From contig CM065815.1 in assembly GCA_033398695.1 (NCBI GenBank), forward strand, positions 100,406,501 through 100,470,500: a DNA stretch of 64,000 nt, in the 5' to 3' direction. Shown piece by piece: positions 44,491 through 56,988 of the stretch (positions within the stretch are counted from its first letter, which is position 1; every line of letters begins with the position of its first letter). The notes beneath the pieces were generated by a model that was given only the letters and a program-made list of their open reading frames with translations, made no database searches and was not told where the DNA came from. The stretch comes from Orobanche coerulescens. Taxonomy: Eukaryota; Streptophyta; Magnoliopsida; Lamiales; Orobanchaceae. The translations under genes were made by a program, and so were the position numbers.

Positions 44491-45275
44491 CATATCATCC
44501 GCAAACCGATGGTCAATCTGAACGGACTATCAAGACACTTGAAGATTTGTTGAGGGTGTGTGTTCTTGATACTGGAGAGAATTGGGAGAATATTTTTCCG
44601 TTAGTAGAGTTTGCTTATAATAATAGTTACCAAGCTACTATACAATTGGACCCGTATGAGGCTCTGTACGGAAGAAAATGTCGATCGACCCTTTATTGGA
44701 GTGAGGTTGGAGGAGGAAAAATTTTGGGTCCAGAATTAATCGGGCAGACTGTAGTGAAGATAGCCGAAATCAGAAGTAGAATTAAGACTGCCCAGGATCG
44801 GCAGAAGTCTTATGCGGATAAACGGAGGAAAGATATCCAATTTGAGATTGGAGAGAAGGTGTTCTTGAAAGTAGCGCCGATGAAAGGAGTAATACGATTC
44901 GGTAAAAAGGGAAAGCTACAGCCTCGTTATATCGGACCTTTTGAGATTTTGGGTCGTGTTGGTGATCTTGCTTATAGTTTGGCATTGCCGATGGAATTAT
45001 TAGGAGTGCACAATGTCTTTCACGTCTCTATGCTGAGAAAATATGTACATGATCCTGGTCATGTATGCAATTTCAAAGAGTTGCATGTAGCCAAGAACCC
45101 GACTTATGAGGAGGTACCTACAGCTATTTTGGAGCGTAAGGTACATCAGTTACGAAACAAAGAGGTTAAATTAGTGAAAGTTCAATGGAGTCGTCATGGA
45201 CCAAATGAGGCAACTTGGGAACGTGAAGAGGAGATCCGTTCTAAGTATCCAACATTCATTTTTTTAGATACATAA
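44491..45275 (+). pseudogene. D integrase carboxy part and chromodomain
   Basis: Resumes the D integrase after [20 protein letters not shown] (catalytic Glu), [28 protein letters not shown] and [23 protein letters not shown]. The GPY/F module [20 protein letters not shown] follows, then a chromodomain ([29 protein letters not shown]), with a stop at 45273-45275. This segment has no internal stop. It is labelled broken only because the upstream parts are. Confidence 0.9.
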
Positions 45276-45304
45276 CTTAATTTTTGAGGACGAAAATTTA
45301 TTAA

Positions 45305-45316
45305 AGGGGGGTAGGT
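45305..45316 (+). other. D polypurine tract
   Basis: AAGGGGGGTAGG-like purine run ending just before the 3' LTR start TGTAACGCC; plus-strand primer. Confidence 0.8.
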
Positions 45317-47629
45317 TGTAACGCCCCGTTTTCGCATATACATTTATTGTGAATTATAGAAAACATGTTCAATTTTATTAAATTAATGCCCGAATAATTT
45401 ATCATTTCATTCATTTCATTCTCATGATCATGCAAATTCATTTGTCATTATAATTCATGTTCAGACATGTGATTCATGTCGGGTCATTTCTCGTTTTATT
45501 TGATCGTGTTTCATGTCGTCATTTCTAGGCCCGAGTCAAATTTTAAGCAATATTAATCGTTACGCATAAGATTTCACAAGTCCATTTTAATTAATTTTAA
45601 TTCATTCACTTTGGTCCGGCCTAAGCCAAACCCATTATAATACTCAGCCCAAATCCTATAATTAATTAATAACCCCAGCTCAGTTGGAAATAATCCACAC
45701 GGACACAAAGGTGGGAACTCCACGTTCTCATAATGGAGGTTGGCAAGAGTGGAGTTGAGGGGGAGGAACTTCAGGGGAAGTTATCCATCATGGGGGAGTA
45801 GTTAACATATTCTGTTTACAAGAACCCACCTTCACAGATTCACACTTCACGTTGAAGAGTGCATAAATCTGGTACACACTACATCTCACTTTACAGCAAA
45901 ATTTCCGTTATCAAAACTTCATCTCAAAAATCAAACAGCATATTTTTCTCTGCTCAAGAACATACACGCAACCCAGATAAATCCTTGTGTAAGTCCTTCG
46001 ATTACAAACACTTTTCATCTCAGAATTTCAAAAAAAAAAAAGGGAATTCGGTCCCCCACTCTCTTCCCTCGGCAGAAGCCAAATCATTAGAAAAGAAAAA
46101 CAATACTCTCCATTCTCTTTCATAAATCCTCCCAGCATAACTCTTAAACCTAAACAACTCATCCAAAATGAAGATTTCCTTTTTTTTACCTGAAGCCCGA
46201 GCCCTATTCTTAAAATGGAAAGAAATTTTCCGGAGGATTTTTTTTTCTAACCCAAACCCGTCTGTCGTCTTGCCATCTCCGGTCGCATCACCTCCAGCAC
46301 TGCTCATCGAAGGATCTAGGGTACGAAGCTCTTCTGCACCCCATACACAATAGCTCGAACCCATAAGACCCACCAACCGGGTCTAACCCTAAACCGCGGC
46401 CATGAATCCTTCATCAGATACTCGCACCAGTATCGCAGATGCAACTCGCTGTAAGTATTTTGCGACCCGCCGCCATTTTTTTTCCTACCGTCTTCTTCCT
46501 ACATTCTCTACGAGGGATTTTGAGAGAGGGAGAATCGGGGGAGAGAGTGGATATCGAGAGTTCTGGAGAGAGTAGGGATCTGACTTCATTCCCGTGTGAA
46601 ACGAATTTATGTCCCAATTACTTTTATCAAATTTCAATTTCATTCCCAAGTTTGTAGTTCTTGCAAATTAACCCCAATCAACTTGATAACGCTTTTAATT
46701 TCAGTCCTCAAATGTTTAATTCTTTCAGTGTTACCCTAATTAGCTTTCCAGTATTTTCAATTCAACCCCAATTTACCGATTATTTCAATTTGACCTCGTT
46801 CAGTTTTCCATGTTCTCAAATCAATCCCTTATTGACCAAGCCTTTAACCTATTGACTCTATCAAATTATATTAATATTCAATTTAAATTATGTCTTGTAT
46901 TTTATCTTCAATTGTAGTATTATATTAATAATAAACTATTATTATTTGTAGATAATAACAAGAACTTACGTGCCTAGAATTGTCGAGTCAAGCATCTCAT
47001 CACATTCAAGTTCAAGAACTGCATTTTATCCAGGTGTGGGGATTTATTACGTTTTTGTTTATTTTAATTGCTTTATATATTGTCTCGTATGTGCACGTGA
47101 AATCAGTCAGAAGCACTTAAATGTGCAATCAGTCAGAAGCACTTAAATGTGTAATCAGTCAGAAGCACTTAAATGTGCAAATCAGTCAGAAGCACTTAAT
47201 TGTGCATAAAGCCTTCGGGCTAGCCGACGGGCTTTAGAATTTATCAGTCATGTTGTTTATACTTGCTAATGTATTTAGTAATTAACGTAGACATATTGTG
47301 TATCCTCCACACTGAGCGAGTTGGAACCTCACCCCACTATTTAACCCCTTTCAGGTTGAGGATCTCGATGTGGCATGCGATTGGGAGTGGGATGATCAAG
47401 TTTCATGATTAGATGTTTATGTATTTTATATTATTTCTCTCAAACTATGTTTATGAACAAGTGTTCAATTTATTTTATTTTTACGTCAAGGTATGTTTTG
47501 TATTAACAATGACTCGAGAAGATTACTTGCAATTATTAAGTTTGCCTTTTGAGATGTATTTCCGCTGCAGTATTTTTATTTATTCTTCTTAAAATTTGGA
47601 GAATCATATTTAGAAAAGTGGTCGCTACA
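45317..47629 (+). mobile_element. D 3' LTR
   Basis: 2313 bp, without PIF. It holds the four-copy 26-bp repeat at about 47100-47213. TGGTT follows at 47630-47634. A reading frame at 45859-46125 corresponds to one in the 5' LTR, but no domain is visible. Confidence 0.93.
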
Positions 47630-48045
47630 TGGTTCATCGGAGTGTTGTCCAGTTTCTTGTTCGTGAAGCTTACTTCCATCTCATTAAATCGCAATCCTCA
47701 TAGTTGATCGAGATTCATATCAGTTCGCATGTTGCTGTTTGTTCCCGTTCAGCCGATCACTGCTCGCGTACTCGCTGCTGTTGGTTACTACTATTGGCAT
47801 TGTGTGTCGCACTGTTTGTTCACGACCGACCGGTCGCTGTTTGGTTGAGAGTTGTTGTTGTTAGCTACTGCTGTAGCGAAGGGTGGTTTCTATTAGTTGC
47901 CGATTGTTGCTGTTCGTTATGGCTGTAGCGACGGGTTGTTGCTGTAGCAAAAGGGGATTGCTGTTTCATTCTAGTTGACCGATTGTTGTTCGTTTATCAT
48001 TCGCGAATACTGCTTCCGCTTCGTCTCGATACCGGATTCGTATCA
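47630..48045 (+). mobile_element. B 5' LTR, second part
   Basis: Begins with the TGGTT copy and runs GGTTCATCGGAGTGTTGTCC to GATTCGTATCA. It matches the 3' LTR from about 57445. GTTGCTGT-like repeats (near 47730-47960) make up the U5-like part. Confidence 0.9.
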
Positions 48046-48049
48046 TTAG

Positions 48050-48061
48050 TGGTATCGGAGA
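48050..48061 (+). other. B primer binding site
   Basis: TGGTATCGGAGA, 4 bases after the LTR; initiator-Met tRNA complement with two changes. Confidence 0.83.
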
Positions 48062-48090
48062 CACGTTTGGTGTCTTGACCTTTTGACATT

Positions 48091-48893
48091 ATGGATTTCA
48101 CCGACGCCAATTTTTTGGTGAAGCTACGCGAAGCATTATGTAACATACCGGAGCCACGTCTACAACTAAGACGAAGAGGAGAAGGCGGACATTCATCACA
48201 CCATGCGGACGAATTCAAGGTGAACGAACTTCCGGAGTTCATTGGGGTTACCGATCCAGAAACATACTTGGAGTGGGAATGGAAAATCGACCGCATGTTC
48301 GATTTCAAGGACCTTGATGATGAGAAAAGGTGCAAATATGCAATCCTCAAACTAAGTAAGGGCGCTTCTCTTTGGTTCGAAGGAGTTAAATCAAAAAGAG
48401 CTCGTGATGGAAAAACAAAGATTAATTCTTGGGATTCATTGAAACGAAAAATTCGCAAGAGATATGTACCCATGTCGCATAGGCTGACCTTGTATCGCAA
48501 CATTTCCGATTCCACGCAAGGAAAGATGAGTGTTAGTGAATATATTTATGAGTTCGAGAACTTAGCCTTGATGGGATAATTGGAGGAGAATGAAGAACAA
48601 AAGATGGCGCGTTTTTTGCGTGGTTTGAATCGAAACATAGCTAATCTGGTGGAGTTGTATCCATATGCCGATTTTGACACCTTGTGTAGATTGTGTTTGA
48701 AGGTTGAGGCTCAAAATAGACCAAAGTTTGGAGGTTCGAATATAGAGCATAACAAGTCAAGCGGATGGGCTAAACCCGAGTTTCCCTCAAAATTCGGAAC
48801 CACGAGTAGCGGCTCTAGTTAGGCTACCAAAACCGTGCCAACTCCAGCCCCTAATCCGGTTCCTAAGGCTCCCAACGTGAATAAAGAGATGAG
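48091..48893 (+). pseudogene. B gag
   Basis: ATG 48091 (MDFTDANFLVKLREAL). The gag domain is close to that of family A (VNELPEFIGVTDPETYLEWEWK, RKRYVP, KMSVSEYIYEFENL). A TAA at 48577-48579 replaces a residue of the GEIEENEE block. The domain continues with KMARFLRGLNRNIANLVELYPYADFD. A TAG near 48822 follows, then the proline-rich linker PTPAPNPVPKAPNV. It is cut at 48893, just before the expected zinc knuckle, by a family A LTR. Confidence 0.88.
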
Positions 48894-49962
48894 TGATGTG
48901 AATTCTCTATCGGTACAGCGGAAGGCTGTTTTGACGAACGGAAGCGAACAAGACTTAGCCAAAAGGACTCGAGCATCTGGTGAGGCCAGTAGGCCCGATG
49001 TGATTGCTACAAAAACAAGAATGGACAGCAGCACGCGCACAAGACATGAACTGGTAACAACAGTTCGATACAGCAACAATTATATGCATCAAGACAGGAA
49101 CTGGCCGAGTGGAAATAACTTCGGAGCAGGAAACTCCAAACAACGACACTCGCAACAGCAGGTTTCAGTCAGATGCAATGGAAACAGGAAGCAAGTTTCG
49201 GACAACCAAACAGCAATTGATGCGAACTCCCGATCAGGTACGACCCTATAACGAAGGCAAGAGAAAAGTCTTTTGCGAACAGGGAAGAAGGATAATAAGT
49301 TGAAGTATGGAACGAAATGTAAGAACTGTCTGAAGAGGGGGAGTTTTCTATCGAAACAGGACATGAAACAGGTGTTTATCGAACTAGACCTATAATCTAA
49401 TAAGGTTATTTCTTCTCAAGACCTATTGAGAATCGATCAGATTAAGATTCGAAACGCGTCGAATAATAACCAAAAATTTGGAAGGAAACTCGTCCAACAC
49501 GTTAAACAATACACAATGTATTTTTTGATCATTCAATAATGCCCCTGTTATAACCCGAACAAGACTACTTATAGGTAAGAGTATCCTGACAAGATTACTT
49601 AAAATATTAAAAGATAAGATCACATGATCTTAAAATAAAGACAATAACAAAAAAAGGTACTCCACACTACTTGCAAACAAAAGGAATAAGGATGGGTTTT
49701 GTCTCCAAGGTGTTCTTCTTCTCCACATGCAGGTCGTGATTCCTGCATTGCTTTATTATAAAGAAATGGGATGAATTATTTATTAGCTTATCTTCACCAA
49801 CATGGACCCAACATGATGCATTAAGTTATTCCCAGTCCGATCACCAAGGTTACTCCAGGTCTCATAGTTGTTTTCTCGCCTAAGTATGTAGGAGTATGTT
49901 CAAGGTGTTTTACGTCAATCCTTACTTTGTCTTGTTTGCTTGGAGTAGTCGGTTTCTTATCA
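48894..49962 (-). mobile_element. Family A LTR, left end of composite (probably chimeric)
   Basis: 1069 bp, TGATAAGAAACC at 49962 to CACATCA at 48894. Its first part follows the A3 purine tract (49963-49976). The segment at about 48973-49010 differs wholly from the matching place in the A3 5' LTR (54291-54335). GGAAG at 49187-49191 corresponds to the A3 insertion point in the A4 LTR (55281-55285). So its left end may come from A4 and its right end from A3. Confidence 0.7.
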
Positions 49963-51190
49963 TTCCCTCCCTCTTTAAAACGAATTGCCCTCAATTTCGC
50001 AATTCCATTGTCATGGAGATATGGAGATAGATCACCTATGTTAAAAGTAGCATGTACTCCATAATCGCCCGGAAGCTCTAACTTGTATGCATTGTCGCTC
50101 ACTTTCGCAACTACTTTAAATGGTCCCTCAGATTGTGGCATTAACTTGTTCTTGCGTTTACTCGAAAATCGCTCTTTCCTCAAATGCACCCAAACTAAAA
50201 CCCCAACTTCGAATACTCTCGGTTTCTTTGTTTGTCCGACTTTCTTTTGTAAGTCTCGTTTATCTCCTTGATTCGATTACGTACTTGCTCGTGTAATTTT
50301 ATCATTGACTTCAGCATTGACTCCGCATCCTTATGCACCAATTCGTCACTCGGTAATGGAATTAGATCTGACGGCATGTAAGGATTCAGCCCGTAAACTA
50401 CTTCAAATGGAGAGTGCGCTGTGGCATGAGTAAGAGAATGATTATAAGCAAACTCCGCATGTGCAAGCTTCAAATCCCAATCTTTTTGTGTCTTGCTAAC
50501 AAGACCACGTAATAAAGTGCCCAAGGTTCGATTGGTTACCTCGGTTTAGCCATCTGTTTGCGGATGATGCGACGTGCTAAATAGGAGCTTGGTTCCCACC
50601 TTTCTCTACAAGGTGTTCCAAAAATAGCTAAGGAATTTTGAGTCTCGATCCGAAACAATCGTCTTCGGAACCCCATGCAATCGTACAATCTCTCGAAATA
50701 CAAATCGGCGATGTTACTCGCATCATACGTCTTGTGACAAGCCACAAAGTGAGCCATCTTCGAAAATCGATCGATAACCACCATAATAGAATCTGTCCCT
50801 CATTGAGTACGAGGTAAATCAACAATGAAATCCATCGAGACATCTTCCCATGGCCTCTCCGGAATCGGTAAAGGCGTGTATACTCCCGGCTTGAATGAAC
50901 TCTTCGCAATATGGCATGTCACACACTTACTAATTATGCCATTCACATCCCCTCCATCCTGGGCCAATAAAAATGTTTTTTAAGTACCTCTAATGTCTTA
51001 GCCGAACCAAAGTGGCCAGCCAAGCCTCCACAGTGAGCTTCCCGAACCAACAATTCCCGAACCGCATCTTTGGGCCAGCAAAGACAATTTCATTTGAAGA
51101 GAAAGCCTTACTGTATTGAAAATTCTCCAAGCGGACCAGAATTGCAACGAGTGAAAGTCTCAAAATCCGCATCACCATCATAATATTCCT
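49821..51190 (-). pseudogene. A3 integrase
   Basis: Broken into several frames. Linker and HHCC module at about 51190-50910 (LVRLRH, and CVTCHIAKSS-type residues near 50930). Core near 50850-50540 with [24 protein letters not shown] and a frameshift at about 50695. [15 protein letters not shown] is interrupted by a stop near 50550. [22 protein letters not shown] lies in 50524-50195. The C-terminal domain SDNAYKLELPGDYGVHATF is at 50189-49821, its end inside the LTR. Confidence 0.87.
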
Positions 51191-51199
51191 TCAACGTCT

Positions 51200-52377
51200 C
51201 GAACCCAAGCAAACGAACATCAAGAGTAGAGAGCAAGGCATACCGCCTAGACAACGCATACGCCACAATGTTTCTCTTTCCATCCTTATACTTCGATGAA
51301 AAGTGGAACGATTGCAAGAATTCCACCCATTTAACATGTCTCGGACTCAACTTATGTTGCCAATTAATATACTTCAAGGACTCGTGATCCGAATGTAGAA
51401 TAAAGTGTTTCCGCCGAAGGTAATGACTCTAATGATCAAGGGATCTCACAATGGCATAGAACGCCTTGTCATAAGTACAATAGTTGAGTCGAGCCCCACC
51501 CAATTTCTCCGAGAAGTATGCAATCGGTCATTTCCCTTGGACGAGAACCGCCCCAATGCCCACTCCACTCGCGTCATATTCTACCTAGAATGGTTGTGAA
51601 AATTTGGGTAATGCCAAAATAGGTGCCTCACACATTTTCATTTTCAATTTTTCAAACGCCCCTTGGGCAGCCCCGTTCCACACAAACGGTCCTTTTTTCA
51701 AGCATTCCGTTATCGGACTTGAAATGGTGCTAAAGTCTCGGATGAACCTCCGATAAAATGAAGCAAGTCCATGAAAGGATCGAACTTCCGTGATGGTTTT
51801 AGGAGTAGGCCAAAATTTAATTGCCTCGATCTTGGCTTGATCAACTGACACTCCTTCCTTTGAAACGATGTAGCCAAGAAAGGCTACACTCTCGACTAGA
51901 AACGAGCACTTCTCCTTCTTCCCATAAAGCTTTTGGCCCCTAAGGATCTCGAAGATTTGCCTCAAGTGCCCGGTATGTTCTTGCAATGATCGACTATAAA
52001 TCAAAATGTCATCCAAGTATACGACGACAAACTTTCCCAAAAAAAGGTTTAAGTAGCTCATTCATTAATCGCATAAAAGTACTTGGCGCATTTGTAAGGC
52101 CAAAGGGCATGATGAGCCACTCGTACAATCCATGTTTTGTTTTAAAAGCCGTCTTCCATTCATCACCTTCTCGCATGCGAATTTGATGGTAGCTGCTTCT
52201 CAAATCAACCTTCGAAAAAACCACCGAACCATGCAATTCATCCAACGTATCATCAAGTCTCGGAATTGGGAATCGATACTTGATGGTTGTGTTATTCACG
52301 GCTCTACTATCTATGAACATTCTCCATGATCCATCTTTCTTCGGGACAAGCAAAACTGAAACCGCACAAGGACTCAA
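51200..52377 (-). pseudogene. A3 reverse transcriptase and RNase H
   Basis: RT at 52377-52009 ([49 protein letters not shown]). A small frameshift near 52050 precedes the second part at 52061-51585 with YLDDILIYS intact. RNase H is scattered: a stop interrupts near 51585, DKEFYAI has decayed near 51470, HESLKYI survives, and the last motif VADALSRR reads VAYALSRR, losing a catalytic Asp. The enzyme is dead on several counts. Confidence 0.87.
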
Positions 52378-54171
52378 ACTTTCTCGAACGTACCCGCGGT
52401 TTATTAGTTCCTCGATTTGTTTTTGTAACTCCTTCGTCTCCTTGGGATTACATCAATAGGCGGCTTTGTTAGGGAGTGATGCACCCGGTATAAGATCGAC
52501 TTGGTGTTTAATCCCACGTAAGGGCGGCAAACCCGGCGGTAAGTCTTTCGGAAAAACATCCGCAAATTCGCGTAACAAGGTATTGACCTCCCCTTTGTCT
52601 TGCACAACCATGTCAACGTCTCATGTTTCTTTAATCATCAACAAATACAAACGCTCGCCATCATCAATAGTGTGCTTCACCTCTTTCTCACTAGCAAACA
52701 TAGTAAGTTTCGATTTTTCCATTTGGCTAGAACTCATTGAACGAATGGCTTGAGGTACCATTGGTTTATGCACAATCTTCTTGCCTTTGTCACGTAATTC
52801 ATATTCGTTACTTCTTCCTCGATTTGAAATATATCTGTCAAATAGCCATGATCGTCCCAAGAGTATATGGCATGCATCCATCGGGAGTACATCACATAAT
52901 ACGTCGTCAACATATGAACCCATAGTTAAATCGACCCGTACTTGTTTCGAAACTTTCACTTTACTCCCATCATCGAGCCAATGTAATGCGTATGGTTTTG
53001 GATGAGCAGTAGTGATGAGTACGAGCTTCATCACCATCTCGCTTGAAGCTACATTAGTACAACTTCCCCCATCGATTATCAGACTACACCATTTGTCTTT
53101 GATTTGACACTTGGTGTGGAATATTTGGTCGCGTTGTTCCGTATCCCTCGAAACCATTTTGACTTGCAAAGTGCGAAGGACTAGACTCGTATCATAATCT
53201 GGAGCATCATAAGCCTCGCACTCCTCTTCTTCTTCGGTGTCCACGTTAAACACGTCACCGAGCCTTTCTCTTTCATCCTCGACTAACAATTCTTCCCGGA
53301 CCTCAAGAGCCTCCCTTAGTCTCACCACCCATTTGTTCGGACACGCATTTTGGTAATGACTGAACCCTTGACACTTGAAACATCATACCTTCGCCAAACT
53401 CGTTTCTTTGGGTATGTAGGGAGCCTTATGAGCCGTAATAGGGGTAGGAGTAGGTATAGTTGTTTTAGTAGCTGATCTGGAACCGATACTTGGGTTTCCA
53501 AATTTGGATGGAAACTCGGGTTTATACAACTTCATCTTGTTTTGAGCTTCCAACTTCACACATAGTCAACATAATATATCGAAGTCTTCATATGGGTATA
53601 ATTCCACCAAGTTAGCTATGCTTCGGTTCAAGCCACGCAAGAAACGCAACATATTTTGCTCCTCATTCTCCTCTTTTTCTCCCATTAAGGTTAGATTTTC
53701 AAACTCCTCAATATATTCACTGACAATCAACTTTCCTTGCATGAGGTCGGCAATCTTTCGGTACAAGGACAACCGATGCAATGTTGGTGTATATCTTTTC
53801 CGAAGTTTTCTTTTTAATGAATCCCATGAACGGATCTTTTCTTTCCCCGCACGAGCTCTTCGTGTTTTAACTCCTTCGTACCAAAGTGAACCGCCTTTCC
53901 CCAACTTGAGAATTACATACTTGCACTGTTTCTCATCGTCGAGGTCTTTAAACTTGAACATGTGGTCAATTTTACGTTCCCATTCCAAGTAAACTTCAGG
54001 GTCTGTCCTGCCAACAAACTTCAGAAGCTCGTTAACCTTGAATTCTTCGACATGGCATGAGGGTCGTTTATAGTCACCACGCCTAGGTTGCCAACGCTGG
54101 TCGCGTTGTTCTGGTATGTCATGAAATGCGTCGCGAAGTTTTGCCAAGACATCAGCATCGTTGAGATCCAT
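52378..54171 (-). pseudogene. A3 gag-protease
   Basis: ATG at 54171 (MDLNDADVLAKLRDAF). Gag domain at 54171-53566 (VNELLKFVGRTDPEVYLEWERK, LRKRYTP, RFLRGLNRSIANLVELYPYEDFD), ended by TGA for a Gly codon. The knuckle CFKCQGFSHYQNAC at about 53385-53345 is preceded by TGA for Arg. Protease in 53328-52621: IIDGGSCTNVASSEM, LLGRSWLFDR. RT amino part follows after a stop at 52621 (PPLRGIKHQVDL), with a further stop near 52455. The frame continues to the RT fragment at 52377. Confidence 0.87.
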
Positions 54172-54194
54172 AATGCCAAAGATCAAGAACTTGG

Positions 54195-54206
54195 GCTCCG
54201 ATGCCA
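54195..54206 (-). other. A3 primer binding site
   Basis: TGGCATCGGAGC on the minus strand, 4 bases inside the 5' LTR, as in A1 and T. Confidence 0.8.
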
Positions 54207-54210
54207 CTTA

Positions 54211-55280
54211 TGATGTGAAATCTCTATCGGTATAGCGGGAGGCTGTTTTGGCGAGCGGAAGCAAACAGCACTTAGCTAAAATGAATCGAACAAAGACGGT
54301 TGAGCGCGAGGCCCGTAGCAGATTCGCTATAGCAACAAGAATGGATAGCGGCACGCGCACAAGACAGGAACTGGTAACAACAGTTCGATATAGCAGTAAT
54401 GATACGCGTCAAGACAGGAACTGGCCGAGTGGAAATGACTTCGGAACAGGCAACTCCAAACAACGGCACTCGAAACAGCAGGTTTCAGTCTGATGCAATG
54501 GAAACAGAAAGCAAGTTTCGGACAACCAAACGGTAATTAATGCGAACTCCCGACCAGGTACAACCCTATCGAAAGCAAGAGGAAAGCCTTTTGCGAACAG
54601 TGAACAAGGATAATTAGTTGAAGTATGGAACGAAATGTAAGAACTGTCTGAAGAGGGGAAGTTTTCTATCGAAACAGGATAGGAAACAGGTGTTTATTGA
54701 ACTAGACCTATAATCCGATAAGGTGATTTCTTCTCAAGACCTATTTAGAATCGATCAGATTAAGATTCAAAACGCGTCGAATAATTATCAAACTTTGGAA
54801 GGAAACTCGTCCAACACTTTAAACAATACACAATGTATTTTTTTGATCATTCAATAATGCCTCTGTTACAACCCGAACAAGACTACTTATAGGTAAGAGT
54901 AGCCTGACAAGATTACTTAAAATACTAAAAGATAAGATCACATGATCTTAAAATAAAGACAATAACAAAAAAAGGTACTCCACGCTACTTGCAAACAAAA
55001 GGAATAAGGATGGGTTTTGTCTCCAAGGTGCTCTTCTTCTCCACATGTAGGCCGTGATTCCTTCATTGCTTTATTATAAAGAAATGGGATGAATTCTTTA
55101 TCATCTTATCTTCAACAACTTGGATCCAACATGATGCATTAAGTTATTCCCAGTCCGATCACCAAGGTTACTCCAGGTCTCGTAGCTGTTTTCTCGCCTA
55201 AGTATGTAGGAGTATGTTCAAGGTGTTTTATATCAATCCTCACTTCGTCTTCTTCGCTTGGAGTAGTTGGTTTCATATCA
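54211..55280 (-). mobile_element. A3 5' LTR
   Basis: 1070 bp, TGATATGAAACC at 55280 to CACATCA at 54211. A segment of about 45 bp at 54291-54335 has no counterpart in other LTRs here. GGAAG at 55281-55285 follows and is the likely target duplication within the A4 LTR. Confidence 0.85.
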
Positions 55281-56070
55281 GGAAGCAAGTTTCGGACAAC
55301 GAAATAGCAATTGATGCGAACTCCCGATCAGGTACAACCCTATATCGAAAGCAAGAGGAAAGTCTTTTGTGAACAGGGAACAAGGATAATAAGTTGAAGT
55401 ATGGAACGAAATGTAAGAACTGTCTGAAGAGAGGGACTTTTTTCGAAATAGGATAGGAAATAGGTGTTTATCGAACTAGACCTATAATCCAATAAGGTGA
55501 TTTCTTCTCAAGACCTATTGAGAATCGATCAGATTAAGATTCGAAACGCGTCGAATAATAACCAAATTTTGGAAGGAAACTCGTCCAACACTTTAAACAA
55601 TACACAATGTATTTTTTGGATCATTCAATAATCCCCTGTTACAACCAGAACAAGACTACTTATAGGTATGAGTAGCCTGACAAGATTACTTAAAATATTA
55701 AAAGGTAAGATCACATGATCTTAAAATAAAGACAATAAAATAAAATAAAAAGGTACTCCACGCTACTTGCAAACAAACAGGAATAAGGATGGGTTTTGTC
55801 TCCAAGGTGCTCTTGTTCTCCACATGCTGGCCGTGAATCCTGCATTGCTTTATTATAAAGAAATGGGATGAATTCTTTATTATCTTATCTTCACCAACTT
55901 GGACCCAACATGATGCATGTTGCTAGATTTAAGTTATTCCTAGTCCGATCACCAAGGTTATTCTAGGTCTCGTAGTTGTTTTCTCGCCTAAGTATGTAGC
56001 AGTATGTTCAAGGTGTTTTATGTCAATCCTCACTTCGTCTTCTTCGCTTGGAGTAGTCGATTTCGTATCA
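55281..56070 (-). mobile_element. A4 LTR, proximal part
   Basis: 790 bp of a minus-strand family A LTR, from TGATACGAAATC at 56070 to the GGAAGCAAG position at 55281, where A3 was inserted. The U5-like remainder is probably merged into 48894-49191. B integrase resumes at 56071. Confidence 0.8.
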
Positions 56071-56988
56071 GATGACGCGAGTAACATCGCCGATTTATAT
56101 TTCCTAGAGATCGTACGATTACATGGGGTCCCGAAGACGATTGTTTCGGATCGGAACTCAAAATTCCTTAGCTATTTTTGGAACACCTTGTGGAGAAAGG
56201 TGGGAACCAAGCTTCTATTTAGCACGTCGCATCATCTACAAACGGACGGCCAAACCGAGGTAACCAATCGAACCTTGGGCACTTTATTATGGGGTCTTGT
56301 GAGCAGGACACAAAAGCATTGGGATTTGAAGCTTGCACAAGCAGAGTTTGCTTATAATCGTTCTCCTACTCATGCCACGACACACTCTCCGTTTGAATTA
56401 GTTTACGGGCTGAATCCTTACATGCTGTTAGATCTAATTCCATTGCCAAGTGACGAGTTGGTGCATAAAGATTCGGAATCAAAGCTGAAGTCAATGATGA
56501 AATTACACGAGCAAGTACGTAACCGAATCAAGGAGATAAACGAAACTTATAAAAGAAAGTCGAGCAAGCAAAGAAAGCCGAGATTATTCTAAGTTGGTGA
56601 TTTGGTTTAGGTGCATTTGAGAAAAGAGAGATTTCCGATTAAGCGTAAGAACATGTTGATGCCGCGAGCTGAGGGACCTTTTAAAGTGGTTGTGAAGGTG
56701 AACGACAATGCATACAAGATAGAACTTCCGAGAGATTATGGGGTGCATGCAACCTTTAATGTTGGGGATCTCTCGCCTTATCTTGATGATGATGGAATTT
56801 CGGAATTAAGGACAATTCCTTTTAAAGGGGGAGGAGAAGATACGATATGGGCTAGTGGAGGAGACGATTTGGTGATCGACGTAGAAGACAATGCACACCA
56901 TGCACTTGCACGACGAATCACGTACCTAGGCGAGAAGACGAGCTCGGAACTTGGATTGACTTTAGTGGTCGGGATCGGGATTACGTAA
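56071..56988 (+). pseudogene. B integrase, carboxy part
   Basis: Starts mid-core at [25 protein letters not shown] has the second catalytic Asp region altered (DRN for DRD). [15 protein letters not shown] keeps the Glu. LVYGLNPYMLLDLIPLPSDELVHK leads to a TAA at 56590-56592, and a TAG near 56608 replaces Trp. The C-terminal domain NDNAYKIELPRDYGVHATFNVGDLSPYLDD follows. The last part (LARRITYLGEKTSSELGLTL), ending at 56988, lies inside the 3' LTR. The purine tract at 56824-56837 (AAAGGGGGAGGAGA) is within the reading frame. Confidence 0.88.

Larger units (their letters stand above)
28526..47629 (+). mobile_element. D: chromovirus (Tekay/Del type), hosting PIF and E
   Basis: LTRs 28526-31779 and 45317-47629, both TGTAACGCCCCG to GTCGCTACA. 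Target duplication TGGTT at 28521-28525 and 47630-47634, inside the B 5' LTR. Subtracting PIF and E leaves about 9.5 kb. Pol carries a chromodomain after integrase. Several stops in gag-pol make D non-autonomous. Clade assignment is inferred from the LTR start, long LTRs and chromodomain. Confidence 0.93.
48894..56070 (-). mobile_element. A3 with A4 LTR remnants: composite family A insertion in B
   Basis: Minus-strand reading from the right: A4 LTR portion (56070-55281), A3 5' LTR (55280-54211), primer site, gag, protease, RT, RNase H, integrase, 3' LTR-like unit (49962-48894). The outer flanks ATGAG (left) and GATGA (right) do not match. B jumps here from gag to mid-integrase. The simplest reading is two insertions in B whose LTRs recombined and removed the B sequence between them, with A3 nested in one LTR. 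Confidence 0.8.
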
